A DNA stretch of 64,000 nucleotides from Carallia brachiata (Eukaryota > Streptophyta > Magnoliopsida > Malpighiales > Rhizophoraceae). Within the stretch, counting starts at the first letter, position 1; each line of letters begins with the position of its first letter. The stretch is from the NCBI GenBank assembly GCA_021464245.1, contig JADCRB010000024.1, positions 1,726,836 through 1,790,835 of the forward strand. Reading direction: 5' to 3'. The notes under the pieces are model-generated. The model did no database searches. It saw nothing but the letters and a program-made list of their open reading frames with translations, and was not told where the DNA came from. Shown here in pieces: positions 24,086 to 36,161 of this stretch. Position numbers and translations under genes: made by a program.

Positions 24086-26661
24086 TCCCGTGCCAATCCG
24101 CTGGAAGTGTCTTGCTTTTAGTAATTGCTTCTGTTGTGATTAGCTTCGGCGATCACACTCTTGAATAATGCTAGACATGGGACAAGCTATATGAGCAAGA
24201 TGTTTTATGCATTGTTGAAAACAACTTGCTAAATCTGTTCTCCTTTTGATGGAAGTGTATTTCATCAACTGGGGAGCAAAATATGTACTTTCTTTTGCAT
24301 ACATCTATGTGCACTTATCTGTCTGTGGTAGTGTTTACAACTGTCAACTGTGCTTTTCGCTATAATATTTGCTTTTTATTCAAAATAAATTTCTGATTGG
24401 GCACATATATATTTTTCCAGTTCAGGACCAGATGCAACACGTATCTGGGAGTTGCATTTTGTCCAAAATTTGATTAGGATACTGCTGGTGACTTCTTGTT
24501 CAGTTTCCGATTAGTTCAAGGTAGAAAGTCTAGCCTCTGGCCCTTATTTTTGTCATTGAATTGATGACATGTCAGTTCTAAAAATGTTGAGTAGAAGGTA
24601 CTGAGTATTAATGTCCAGTGTATTCTGTAACTACCCACCGCAACCATTCCTGAGCTTTGCTATGGCAGCCAGCCAGAAGGAGGTGTAGATTCAGGTGATT
24701 AACTTGTAATCACCGGAGTTTTTGGGCAACTAGCAATGTGTTGAGGTGTTGAATACGGATTTGAAGCTCGACTTCTTACTCCAGAAACTGGTGTTTTAGC
24801 TGTTGTCGTTGTTGGAGTTCTTGCAGGTGCATGGGATGGTGCAAGGTGAGGAGTTCTATGACACCATGGTAGAGCTAGACTGGAAGGTCTATGTAGAAGT
24901 GAGAGGCCAAAAAGTACTACTACACTTTATTTTTTTTTTCGGTGCTAGACTCTAGTATTTAAAAATTACATTAGATCTCGATTAATTTAATTCAAACTTC
25001 TATCAATTTTGCGTTCAAAGAGAGTTGTCAAATTTCTCCTCTTCCTCTACCTTATTGTCAATTTCATCTATTCGGCCAGATGCTAATCTGGAAATTGGAT
25101 TTCCAATGAATAGAAATCATTCGCTTCATGGGCTCGTGGCCTGTTTCGAGTCGGGGGTCGTAGAGTAAGGTGTTCGTCCTCGCGGGTTTATGGGAGTATT
25201 TTGTGTTCTGCGAACTAGTGTGCTTGCCGCTTGATCCGGTTTAACCATCAATGTGTAACTTTTAATTTTTAAGGGCAAAAGATTCGAACTCATACAATTC
25301 CATTATACAAAATAATAGAATGCAACTAATTGTTAATTTAATATAATTATATTGATAAAATATAAAATCACAAAAATAAATATATTTTATTACTTCATTT
25401 TGTTTTTATATAATATATCAATGTGGTTGCATTTTGTTATTTCCTATGGTGGAATTGTATGATGGATTTATGGATCCGAAACTTTTTCGCAACTTTTTTT
25501 ATTTGTTCACCCAACTTTCCACTTGTTACCAAATACAATATTTTTAATTTTCTTTCTGTATATTACACTATTCTAAATATAAAAAGGATAAAAAAATTTT
25601 CTCTTCCAACATTTATTTTTCACACTTTTATTTTTCCTACATTCCTCTCTCCTTTGTTTTTGTTCTTTCCCAAACAGAGCATCAATGCCTGTAATTGTTA
25701 TTGTTGTTGGCTATTTTTCGGATGGGTGATATTATTCTTACAAATAGTTCTCGCAAACAAATTATACAAATATCTTTTTTACCAATTATTAAATATAATT
25801 ATAGTTATAGAATAGAATTGGATGCCAATTTGATTGGTGTTATATGTATCTGTAATATTTATATGTAAAAATTTTGTTTGTGAATATACCATCATGAATG
25901 TATAAAACACAAACAGATTTGAGATCAAGGAAATCTGTACTGCATAAGTTTCTAACTCAATAATCTTTACCAAAAGCCAGCCAATTATTATTATTTTTTT
26001 TTTATGCATGGAATGCGGAATCTAGTTAGACAGTAACTTTATTAATCTCATGTGAGTCATCCAAACAAAATTGAATTACATCCCATTATATCAAGAAAAT
26101 AATTTAATTATCACTGATTATTATGATTTAGTGATAAGAAAATCGATCATTCCATACTTAGGCGATGAATTTGAGTTCTTATAAGACATTCGGTGAGTTA
26201 ATTTACGTACAATTTACGCAGTATAGTAACACTTACTCTCTAAACAATTTAATGTAAATAGACTATTAACGTACGCATTGCAATAGTCCCTAACTGAATG
26301 ATAGGACATGACCCATACTTTTTCATTTTTTTAACCAAAAAAAATTTTAACTAGAAGAGAAAAATCAAATAGCTAATATTAGGGGTGGAAAAACGGTTAT
26401 TTGATCTGAGATATCGTCGGGATAAAAAGACAACTCAGCCCGTATCTCAAAACCACCATATCGTAACCATACTAACAAACCATCCTATTAAAAAACAAAA
26501 AAAGTCAGAAAGTTCTAATTTAAAACAAAAATTTTTAGATTGTGTAAATTTTCATTCTTCCTAGCTATCTATAGCTTCATATATTGCCATTGTCTTCTTT
26601 CATTTCTTTCCGCTTTTCATTGAAATTGGTGGATATTGCCCTTTTTATATCATTGAGAACC
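24086..26661. other. TDX 3' region and intergenic DNA before the lipid-transfer gene
   Basis: About 24086-24400 is the probable TDX 3' UTR. A less AT-rich patch at about 24600-24910 holds a short frame (24763-24846) reading TPETGVLAVVVVGVLAGAWD and then a stop. It has no start codon nearby and I do not recognise it. From 25.2 kb the DNA is AT-rich, with a low-complexity hydrophobic ORF (25423-25815) that I do not believe is coding. Confidence 0.5.
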
Positions 26662-28171
26662 ATGGATTCCAAGTTCATTTTCAGCTTCATTCTCTTCTTT
26701 TCATCTGGGGTCTTTGTTGGGAGCCTCCAAGCTGCAGAAAATAATAATGGTGGGTCTCCGCCAGCTAACTCGTCAATGGACTGCTTGCAAAAGCTGCTTC
26801 CATGCAAGCCCTTCTTGCACTCTCCGTCGGCACAGCCGCCGGCCACTTGCTGCGTGCCACTCCGGCAGTTGATCGTGAATGAGGCTCAGTGTCTATGTGC
26901 AGTCTTTACCAATCCTGGGATCATGCAGAAATTCAACTTCACCACTGACGATGCCTTGAACCTTGCCAAGGCTTGCGGGGCAAAGGCTGACCTATCTGCT
27001 TGCCAAAATGGTGATTATTACTTATAACTTATTATTATTTTCTTCCCTGTTCATCTTATTATTCAATCCAGTTTCTTAATCTTTCTTTTTTTTTTTTTTC
27101 GGTCATCCGTCCCAATTTTAATCTTAAGAATAAGAGTCCAACAGTTCTAATACTAAAACATATTATGATTGATAGAGTTTTTCAATCTCATTCAGTTGGA
27201 TATTTTTCTCTCTTTTCAGGAAAAAGAAAAAGGTTAAAGATAATTTTAATAATGTTTTAATAATGTGACTCAGGATTACATGCATTTTATTTGTATACTG
27301 CAAATTTTCAGTATTAATTTCTACAAGAAAATTGCTTTGACAATAAATTGATAGATTTTTTGTTTCCAAGTGATGTCTGATTTTCCGTGGTTAGGCGTCG
27401 ACCTATCACCAATGGTACTTGTTAAATATTATTTTTAATTTTTTATTCAATTAAACTTCATTTATTGTGTAATATAAAATCATAAATAACTTGTACTCAT
27501 TTAAAAAAAAAGTTCAAATAGAAATCTCGAACGAATTTGGACTCATGATTCACGCTAAGCTGTTTCTTAAAATTTGCGGACTTACATTTGATAAACTTAT
27601 CATTTCTGCCCCATAGCAATGATCAAGTGCTATATATTTATTTTTGCTTCAATGTATTTCTTTGAATTTAGAATGTTAGACTTCAAATTTCCCATGATAT
27701 GATCACAACAATGACACACAATCCAACATCAAGATTGCATCTTCTAATTCTGTTTATTATTCCTTTTTAATGATGAACAGCAACATCCCCAGCTGGTTCT
27801 CTCAAAAATCCGCCGCCTCCGGCCGAAGGTGCAAACTCCGGTAGTGAAACTATTCTAATCCCTTTTTTCTGTACATTTACCAAATGTGGATTTCCCAGCT
27901 ATCAAAGTTAATGTGACCTAGGATAAATGATAAAGTAGAATTAATACATAGCCCTCATAAATATCAAAACTGTTATATTAATCAACAGTGTTATGTTTTT
28001 CCTTCAGGTTCTTCTTCTTCTTCTTCTTCTAGCCCATCTCCTCCAAAGAGCTCAGCTATAAGACTTGCAGCAAATGGCATCTCCCATATTGGGTTATCTG
28101 CAATTTTTCCCATCTTTGTGAGCATGAGTCTCTGGGCAGCTGAAGAACAGGGCTTATATCTATTTGCTTAG
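26662..28171 (+). CDS. GPI-anchored-type non-specific lipid-transfer protein (LTPG/VAS-like)
   Basis: Three exons, 26662-27010, 27781-27840 and 28008-28171, encode 190 residues. The Met at 26662 begins a clear signal peptide (FIFSFILFFSSGVFVGSLQA). The mature part has the eight-cysteine pattern of plant lipid-transfer proteins: Cys 41, 48, 63-64, 77, 79, 105 and 114, with CC and CLC spacing. A Pro/Ser-rich linker follows (NPPPPAEG, then an eight-Ser run coded mainly by TCT repeats). The C-terminus is mostly hydrophobic (HIGLSAIFPIFVSMSLW), as expected for replacement by a GPI anchor. However, the tail ends AEEQGLYLFA, longer and more polar than usual, so anchoring is inferred. Such proteins sit on the outer face of the plasma membrane and help in cuticular lipid export. 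The exon layout (domain, linker, tail) matches the family. Confidence 0.85.
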
Positions 28172-30464
28172 TTATTTTCATGGGTGTTGAAACAGCTTTT
28201 GAATGTCCTTTTGGAAAACAACCCCCCAACCCATGTTGAGAGTTTTTTTTTTTTCCCTGCTGATTTGTTAGAACCTCAGCAGCACCTTTCAGGTTGCAAA
28301 ACATTGAAATAATTAACATCCCTCTTTTTGCTGCGGGTTCAAAATTTTCTTTTTTAATATACAGAAAGTGGGATCATTGACCTTAGTTTGGTTCTTTGTT
28401 CCCAGAAGCAACTCAATAGATTAATTGTATGCATCAGGCAAGCGATAACATAAGCTTAATTACCTGAGACTAAGGACCAAAAATATTGCATTTTATTACA
28501 CTTTTCACATCACAGTGAACCCCAGTACTTTGAGAAAACTGAGTACGGACACAGGGTCAGATAAAATTTTATTATTAAAAAAAAAAACCGATTCCTTTAA
28601 AACAAATTTAGAGCATCAATTGCTTCCGCGTATGAAATAAAAAATTTAGAAGGCAAAGTCTGACCCAAGAGTAAAAAAAAAAATAAAAAACACTAAAAAG
28701 GTGAGGGTTAAATTAAATTCAATAAAAAAAATATGCGAGCATCTGAATGCAAAAAAGCCAATAAAAGATGGGGGGCAATTGCAAGCACAATCTACTCGCT
28801 GTGTAAGTTAACTTAAATATCGGCAACTAAAAGGACCGATTGCGCTCTTTTGTATCAATCAAGCGCATCAGTGACGCGTTGCCTTGTTTATTATTTATTT
28901 TCCCCTCATTTCCTATTGCTTCCCACAGAACAATTCCGGCCACTTGCCTACAAAACTAGACTTCTATCTTATTTTTATTTTTAGACATAACAGAAGAAAG
29001 AAAAAGAGAGAGAAAGAGAAAGAGGGAGAGGGAGAGAGAGATGGGTTCCGCACCTGCGTCGAAATTGCGAAGCGCGTTCTGCAACAACGGAATGAAAGTT
29101 GTAGGAAGTTAAAGCAGCGAAGCCGGAGGGTTTTATAGAGAGGGTCGAGCGGTGCGCGTTGGGAAAAAAACCCTACTTTTGATTCTTGCTTGGGCTTCAG
29201 CAGAAAACCCATTTAATGGAAACAGACTTGTCCTAAACATAGTGTGTTTTGATGGGCTCTTGGAAGTGGCTCAGCATCTTTATCAAGTACTTTTTTTTTT
29301 TGGTACTTTGAAATTTGTTTTTCTTTCTTTTTTTTTTTGTGAGTTATTTATTTATTTATTTTTTTTTTGATCTTTGTGAGTTCATTGTTAAGCCCAATTT
29401 GCTGTCAAGTATGTGGCCAATACAATTTTTTCTGAGGAATTGTAAATGTCACTTTTTTTTATTTATTTAAAGAAAAATATTTGATTAAATTTTTTTAGGT
29501 GAGATTAAGGTAAAATAAAATTAATATCGGTCGATGACTAAATTAAAAAATAAATAAATAAAATATTAAATATTATTTGATAACTGTGTAATTATTATAA
29601 TACTATTTAAGGTTCATTTGATGTATAAGGTATAACTCTTCTCAAATAGCATGTGTTAAGCGTTTAAATAAGAAATAAGATTCATGTGTGCACCAATGCA
29701 AACATTCATATCAAAACATTTTTTTAATTCAAAATTACGTTAAACAAGGTGAAGGAAAAAATTAAATAATTTGTTTGCAAATAGGTAAAAACTAAAAAAG
29801 TAAGGAATAAAAAGTGTTAAAATATTAATTTTATCCTTCAAAAATAAAAATAAAAAAATAAAATGAAGATAAAAAAATAATTTTATAAAACCAAAGCAAT
29901 TCCACCGAATTTTTCCTATTTTAGACAAATACCCTAACCTTTTGTTTGGATTTGCGAAGGAATCTAATTGGAAAAGTTTTAACGATTAAAAGAGAAAGAA
30001 GTGTCAGGACCCAAAAGCCAATAAAAAAATAGAGTACAATAATTAAAATAGGCTTAATATTATTTTTAAATTTTAATTTATTATTTAATTATTTATAAAA
30101 ATATATTTATAACTTTATTTATATATTTTTTCTCACAAATTTTTAATATAATTTAAATATAAAATTTTATTTTATCATAAATATTTTTTTAATTTTTTTT
30201 CTCACAATTTTTTTCAACACCAAAATTTCACAATTCTAATATACTATAAATTCCACCTGTTTTGTTACTCCTCTCTCCCAAACACACTGCTTCCTCTCTT
30301 TCCATCCAAATTTCTTCCTTCCACTCTCAATTTTACTCTCCCACGACCCTAACAAGCCTCATGTCTTTGGTTGATTTAGACCATTTATTCTCTACGAAAT
30401 AAACAGAAGGAAAAATAAGAAGGAAAGAAAGAAAGAAAGAAAGAAAGAGAAAAACAATGCGAAG
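28172..30464. other. Intergenic region between the lipid-transfer and SURF1 genes
   Basis: The first 250 bases are the probable 3' UTR of the lipid-transfer gene. A GA-rich tract (28990-29040) leads directly into a small, GC-richer patch with a 23-codon frame (see separate entry). The remainder is AT-rich. A GAAA-type purine tract (30421-30450) belongs to the SURF1 leader. Confidence 0.6.
29041..29112 (+). CDS. Possible 23-codon micro-ORF or gene-start remnant
   Basis: Directly after a GA-rich tract that looks like a plant 5' leader, an ATG opens a 23-codon frame (MGSAPASKLRSAFCNNGMKV and three more residues) that ends in TAA. The base composition is GC-richer than its surroundings up to about 29160. 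It may be the first exon of a lost gene, a small peptide or chance. No family is recognised. Confidence 0.2.
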   Translation: MGSAPASKLRSAFCNNGMKVVGS

Positions 30465-33400
30465 ATGGCTGTAACAGTAGCTTCCATCTCCAAAGCCCTA
30501 GCAAGGCGGCTACGTTCACCAGTTAATTGTGGTGGTGTAGGAACTGTAAATGGACTTGGGAACGCCCTCTACAGCCTCTCGTCCTCTGCAAACCATTGGA
30601 ACCCATCATCTCCCTTCTGCAGCACCGTCGCAGCTGCCGCAATCTCCGCCCCTGTCGCGGAAACTACACCCACCCTCTCTCCTCAACCTCAAGGTACGTA
30701 TATGTGTATGCTTTCGCATGTTGATCTGGGTTTCAGGAATTTAAGAGTTTTAGCAATATCTTATAAAAGGTCTGCATTGGTTTTTTGTGCCGTGTGGCGT
30801 GGTTTTCTTTGTCAGGAAAAGAGAAAGAAAAGGAGAAAGAGAAAGAGGGAGGCTCAGGGTGGTCAAGATGGTTGCTTTTTCTTCCTGGAGCTATTACTTT
30901 TGGCCTTGGAACTTGGCAGATCTTCAGAAGGCAGGAGAAGGTAGGTACTTTTCCATTCTCTGCTCCCGCCAATTATAAAATATTTGATTGGGTTTTGCAA
31001 TTTGTTGTGTTTCCCTTTGTTTTCTCAGCGCTTTGTTGTTAATTTCTTGTTGCCTTTTAACTGTTGATCTCAATTACTTAGAAATTGAATTGCCCTCGTA
31101 TCACAGTCATCAATATCACAGTCATCAATTGTGTTGAAATTCTTCAAATTTATGCTCAATTTTTTCTTCTATAAAAAAAGTTAAATGCTTACTCCTCCAA
31201 AGGTGTAATTTTTGGTTTGAGCTGTAGTTAATGAGTCGGAATGCTTTAGATTTTTTTTTTTTTTGCTCGAGATAATTGGCACAACGTTATTTCATGGTAC
31301 AAATGTACCCAAGACTCAGTTTGTCTTGCCAAGGAATATCAAGCATAAAAGCAGTAAATGAGCAGCTTTGAAGCAAAATTTTAAAATGGCCCTTTCCCTA
31401 TTCATTCTTTCTCCAGGACTAAAAGCCATAAGATGAACTAGCAACAACGGGAAGAGAAAACTCATGCAGTTACTTGGTTCTGCATTGTGGATATGAGAGT
31501 TATGCAACACACTTCTGTATGTGGAATTTTAGATTGGGAGCTTTGATCATATACAATTGGCTAATACCTAGCAAGACTTGGGAACAATACAACAGGATGG
31601 TGAGGTTGATGGCAGCATGGTGAGGTTGATGACTTAAGATTTTGCCGATCTGACCATGCTTTTCAACTTAAATATGATGTTGGTAATTAAAAGTCCTTCA
31701 CGTGAATTTTAACTTTGTAGGTCTCTCTATTAATTTATTGTTCAGCTATGTTTCTCAAGGCACCAGAAGGAAGCACAAAGCATGTAAACTGGAAGCTCAA
31801 AACTAAAAACTTCTAGATGATATTGTTTTCAACATGCCACCATAAACATAGCCAAAGAAATATCCAAACATTTTAAAGTCGAGTCCCTTGACACTTTGAC
31901 ATCCTTTTCCAAATGGTTCAACTTGCTTCTCTGTTGTTTCCATTCTTCTTACATAGTTGTGCTGTATATTGATTAGATATTCATTCACTGCAGAATGTTA
32001 TGTGTGTAATTCCCTAATAGATAAGGTGACACTACCCTGAAAAGAGAACAGACCAACCTAGTTCTTTGCTTAAGAAACTACAATATTTCTCTTTAGATGT
32101 GCAATGTGGGTTGTGTCTTAAGCATAACCAAGTTGAAGCAGGATATCTTGTGGTGCCAAAGTTGTATCCATGTCTGCACATCTTTATAAGCTGCATAGCC
32201 AGAAGTAGCTTCAAATTTTATTACCTGATATTTTTGGAAAAATTTTTCTTCCTGCAGATTAAAATGCTTGATTATAGACAAAGAGATTGGCTATGGAACC
32301 TGCGATGTTCAAGGCATTGTCCCCATCTGGCGAACAGTTGGATGCTCTGGAGTTCAGAAGGGTGTTGTGCAAAGGTGTTCTTGATGAAAAAAAATCAATC
32401 TATGTGGGCCCACGATCCAGAAGCATTTCAGGAGTGACTGAAAATGGCTACTATGTCATTACACCCCTTATGCCCATTCCAAATAATCCAGAAAGGTCTG
32501 AATTGCGGGGCCCTCTCTCTCTCTCTCTCAATAATCTTTAAGAATGATACTACCATATGCTTTTCTAAGGATTGTTATGCTGATTTCATCTCTTGTTAGG
32601 CAAGACTTGTCTGAGTATAAATTTACTTTTATGCTAATTGCTGATGACATATTATCATTTTATAATTGGAGTTGGCTCCAGCTGCATAGTGTATAGAAAA
32701 CGAACTTCAAGAATCTAGCTTGTTTTGCTTTAATTATTTCAATCATTAGTCACTCTATATCTATCGGCCCAACTGTTTTGTGTTTGTCTTTTTGCAAGCA
32801 CATCAATTCAACGATACTGCTATGTTTTTCCCTCAGCTGACAAGTGCTGGATAGTCCTATTTCAGTGTGACATCACCAATTCTAGTCAATAGGGGATGGG
32901 TGCCTCGTATCTGGAAAGACAGGTCTTTAGATGTTTCACCAGATGATGAGCAGTATAAAGAGACAGCAACCTCATCTGCTCAAGTTAGAGAACAAAGTCC
33001 TTGGTGGAAATTTTGGTCCAAGAAGAAAAAAAACATTGAGGTCTTGGTTGCATATCTTTTTATTCTTTATTATTGGCTTGTTGCTGTCGTATGAAGCTAA
33101 AATACAGAATCTTAACTTCTTGCAATTTGCAGGGCCAAGTCCCTCCTATCACTTCTGTAGAAATTGTTGGAGTAGTTCGTGGGAGTGAAAAGCCTAGCAT
33201 TTTTGTTCCAGAAAATGACCCAGCCTCCTCACAGTGGTTCTATGTTGATGTTCCAGCAATTTCCCGTGCTTGTGGGCTGCCTGAGAATACCATTTATGTG
33301 GAAGACATCAATGAAAATGTCAATTTGAGTTGCCCTTACCCTGTTCCAAAGGATGTCAATACTTTGATTCGCAGTTCAGTAATGCCCCAAGATCACCTAA

Positions 33401-33790
33401 ATTATACATTTACATGGTATGCTTGTTCAGTATCTTGATATCTTTATTTGCACACCTGCATTTCCTTTGCTGGCATCTACTTTTATACACCTGCATTTTC
33501 CTTCAAGACAAGCTATTGAACCATATAGTCATATAGAAGTCATGAGGGGAAGGAGGGGTATGCTGCAAGTTGCTCAGTCTCTACATTTCACCTATATATA
33601 GCAAATTTTCAGTGGCCAATCATTTGCCGAACATTCAGATTAGTTTCGCTTTAAACCTAAAAATGTTTCTGGGAAGCCAATACAATTCCTTCTCCTTAAT
33701 GCTAGGTTAATCCTGTGCAGGTATTCTCTGTCTGCTGCTGTCACGTTTATGGCTTTCAAAAGACTCAGGCCGAAAAAGAGCCAGAGATAG
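30465..33790 (+). CDS. SURF1: SURF1, cytochrome c oxidase assembly protein, with a one-base frame break in exon 3
   Basis: Six exons: 30465-30693, 30816-30940, 32258-32495, 32866-33040, 33133-33416 and 33721-33790. The protein has a mitochondrial-type N-terminus and a first membrane span (WLLFLPGAITFGLGTWQIF). The SURF1 core includes EFRRVLCKGVLDE, YVGPRSRSISGV, ILVNRGWVPR, SQWFYVDVPA and MPQDHLNYTFTWY, and a C-terminal span follows (YSLSAAVTFMAF). SURF1 helps build the haem a centre of COX1 in the inner mitochondrial membrane. Exon 3 opens in phase as IKMLDYRQ, but the conserved RLAMEP that follows is in another frame. One base is missing near 32279-32283, most simply one A of an A run. The exon sum is 1121 bases, not a multiple of three. 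An AG at 32276-32277 would give an in-frame product of 366 residues without eight residues. Confidence 0.9.
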
Positions 33791-36161
33791 TAAGTATGTG
33801 CTGTAAGAGATTGTACTTTCACTGATCAAATGCTTCTAATAAATAACCCCAAAATTTTGACTGGGGCTTTTGTCTTCTCTCTTTATACGCATTAGATTTG
33901 TATTGTTCATTTTTCTTCCCCTCAAAGATCAAAAAGTCATGTGGATATAATGCTCCTTTTTTTGGGATTTCATTCTGGGTTCCATACTCTGACATTTGCT
34001 CCGCGGAGTTATTTAAACCGAGATAATTCATTTGTATGAAGTGGGTTGTTTCTTTGTAATTCTTGTTCAATCTCCATTTCCAAACTCAGATTTGCTGATT
34101 TGGTCCTCATAACGTTAGCACTCTGATGTTAAGTCAGTCAAGTCAGTTTATTAAAGGAGGTCAGTTCAGAGAGTTAGATATAAGAGTGTTCAAAATAAGA
34201 TTATCTTCAAGGTTCTAGTGGGCTTTTTTATACTAAATAAATTTTATATGCGGACTTGACAGTTGATTGGGTTTGAGAAGTGCTGTTCGGTTTTAATGAG
34301 GTTCAAACTCATCCTTGAGTTGGACCGGAGTTTGAGTTCGCCCAAGAGTCCGAACTGAGGCTCGCAGCAGTTACTGGGCCATGGGCCCAGACTGAGTTTT
34401 TTTTTTGGTTCGAACATAGAAATAAGTCAAAAATTAAAAAAAAAAGAAATAAGTTATATTGTGGGTATGACAATTATTGTAGTTGTGAGTTTAGATTGAG
34501 TTGAACAATTTGAAAAACAAATATTTTAGTACGGAAGGATTTGGAGGGAGGCATCAGCAACCTACCAACATGACAAAGGGGTTCAAAATTAAGATATTAT
34601 CACTGTATTTGGATAAAATTTTCAGAAGAGCGAAAAGTGAGAGAAAAAAATGGAGGAGATAATCATTGGCAGAGAGAAATATTTTTTTATCCTTTCTTGT
34701 ATTTAGGAAGGGGTAATAAGAGAGAAGAAAATTATAAATTCTTTTGTTTGAGAAACGGTGAAAAGTAAAGTAAAAAAAATATCTTTAAAATAATAATTTT
34801 ACTCTTTATAATAAATTTTATTTAAATGTTTTGTTTAAATAAAATTGTAATTTATAAATTATGCGAGAGGTAATTGAGATATATAATAAATTTAAAAGGA
34901 ATCAACAGCTTTTCTCCTATTTTTAGAAAGATTAATTTTGGTGGGTCAGAAAAAATTAAGGAAATTAAAAAAAAAAATTCTCATACTTTTCAAATATTTT
35001 TTAAATATAATAATTTACTTTAACCCTCCTATTTTTCTCTTTTTTTTTTTTTTTTGGTTACAGAAAGAGGCCAGAGGGTCAAGAGGAGGAAAGTCTTATA
35101 TAATCAAACCACGGGGCCATTGGACCCCAGTAATATTCTGTTGCAGTAAGGGCAATATGCCATTGAGAGGCACCACCATCAGATAATGACCCTAGTCTAA
35201 AGTATCAGTAAAATTGATCATCCCTATTTTTCTTTTTCCTCCTCCTAAACACAATATACGGTTTGTCGGTCCAGTCCGCTATGGTCAGACAGCAAATCTG
35301 GGCCGTCTGGCCCAGATATACATTGACTCCATTACGGTCCCAAATGCAACTAGAGCGGAGCAAAGAAGCAAAAGGATCGGCATTTTCACGCAACGTAACT
35401 CTCAGATGGAGGAAACGTGTTCTAGACAGTGCTTGCGTGGGAAGCGTCGTGCATGTGGGTCACTTGTAAGGCTTTGCAATGCGTGCTTGCAATACCATCA
35501 CAAATATCTTCAATCTAGCCCCGCTCGTCGTCTAGTGATTAAATAAATTGAAATTTTTATCGAAGTATTCAGTAGAATTAAACAAATTTCTAACATTCTA
35601 TAGTTATAAAAGAAATAGACGAATCTTGTTGAACAAATTTAACATAATAACTTAATTTGTTAATACTAATGATTAATCGCCGTACATAATACTTAGTACA
35701 ATCTTATATATCCGAACTATAGACGACTCAAAATTTTTTATTTTTGTTAAAAAACAACAAATATCTTCAATCTATAATAACGAAATAATCCAAAATACAT
35801 TATTTAGTTAGAAACAACCACTTAATATTATTTAATAATATCAAACAAATACAGAATGAACGCAACATGGCGTTGCCAGAGTCTTTAGCTTTAACCCCAA
35901 TCATTAGACAAGCCAAACCGCGTCTTCCCTTATCTTAGCTCAATTTCGCTCTCTTATAAACTCCAAATTAAATTCCATTTACTTGATATGATTACATAGA
36001 AATTAATGAATGAAGTTTTAATTCTAAATTTTATGTGTAATTAGTATTATTAATAATAATATGCTAAAAAAAGAAATTGAAATTGGAATAATGGAATTAT
36101 TATGTGATGCGATGTGAACGGCGATTGAGTTCGTTCCTGGTGATCGGAGCAGCGTTGAATG
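33791..36161. other. Intergenic region between SURF1 and the LRR gene
   Basis: After the SURF1 3' UTR the DNA is AT-rich to about 35050, with purine-rich blocks near 34600-34760. A GC-richer patch (35070-35550) contains short frames, one of them Cys-rich (separate entry). Another patch frame at about 35060-35186 ends WTPVIFCCSKGNMPLRG and so on; I do not recognise it. From 35560 the DNA is AT-rich again up to the LRR gene leader. Confidence 0.55.
35406..35546 (+). CDS. Possible small Cys/Arg-rich protein, unrecognised
   Basis: A 46-residue frame from an internal Met reads METC-like: MEETCSRQCLRGKRRACGSL, with five Cys in 46 residues and a basic C-terminus ending in TAA. The same frame is open upstream to 35214 (110 codons), but its first start there is poor. 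It lies in a GC-richer island in otherwise AT-rich DNA. There is no signal peptide in the short form and no homologue that I recognise. It may be chance or a gene fragment. Confidence 0.2.
   Translation: MEETCSRQCLRGKRRACGSLVRLCNACLQYHHKYLQSSPARRLVIK

Noticed and set aside
25423..25815. 130-codon plus-strand frame rich in Phe, Ile and Leu
   Set aside because: It is low-complexity, AT-driven sequence with no motif, no leader and no splice context. It looks like a chance frame in T-rich DNA.
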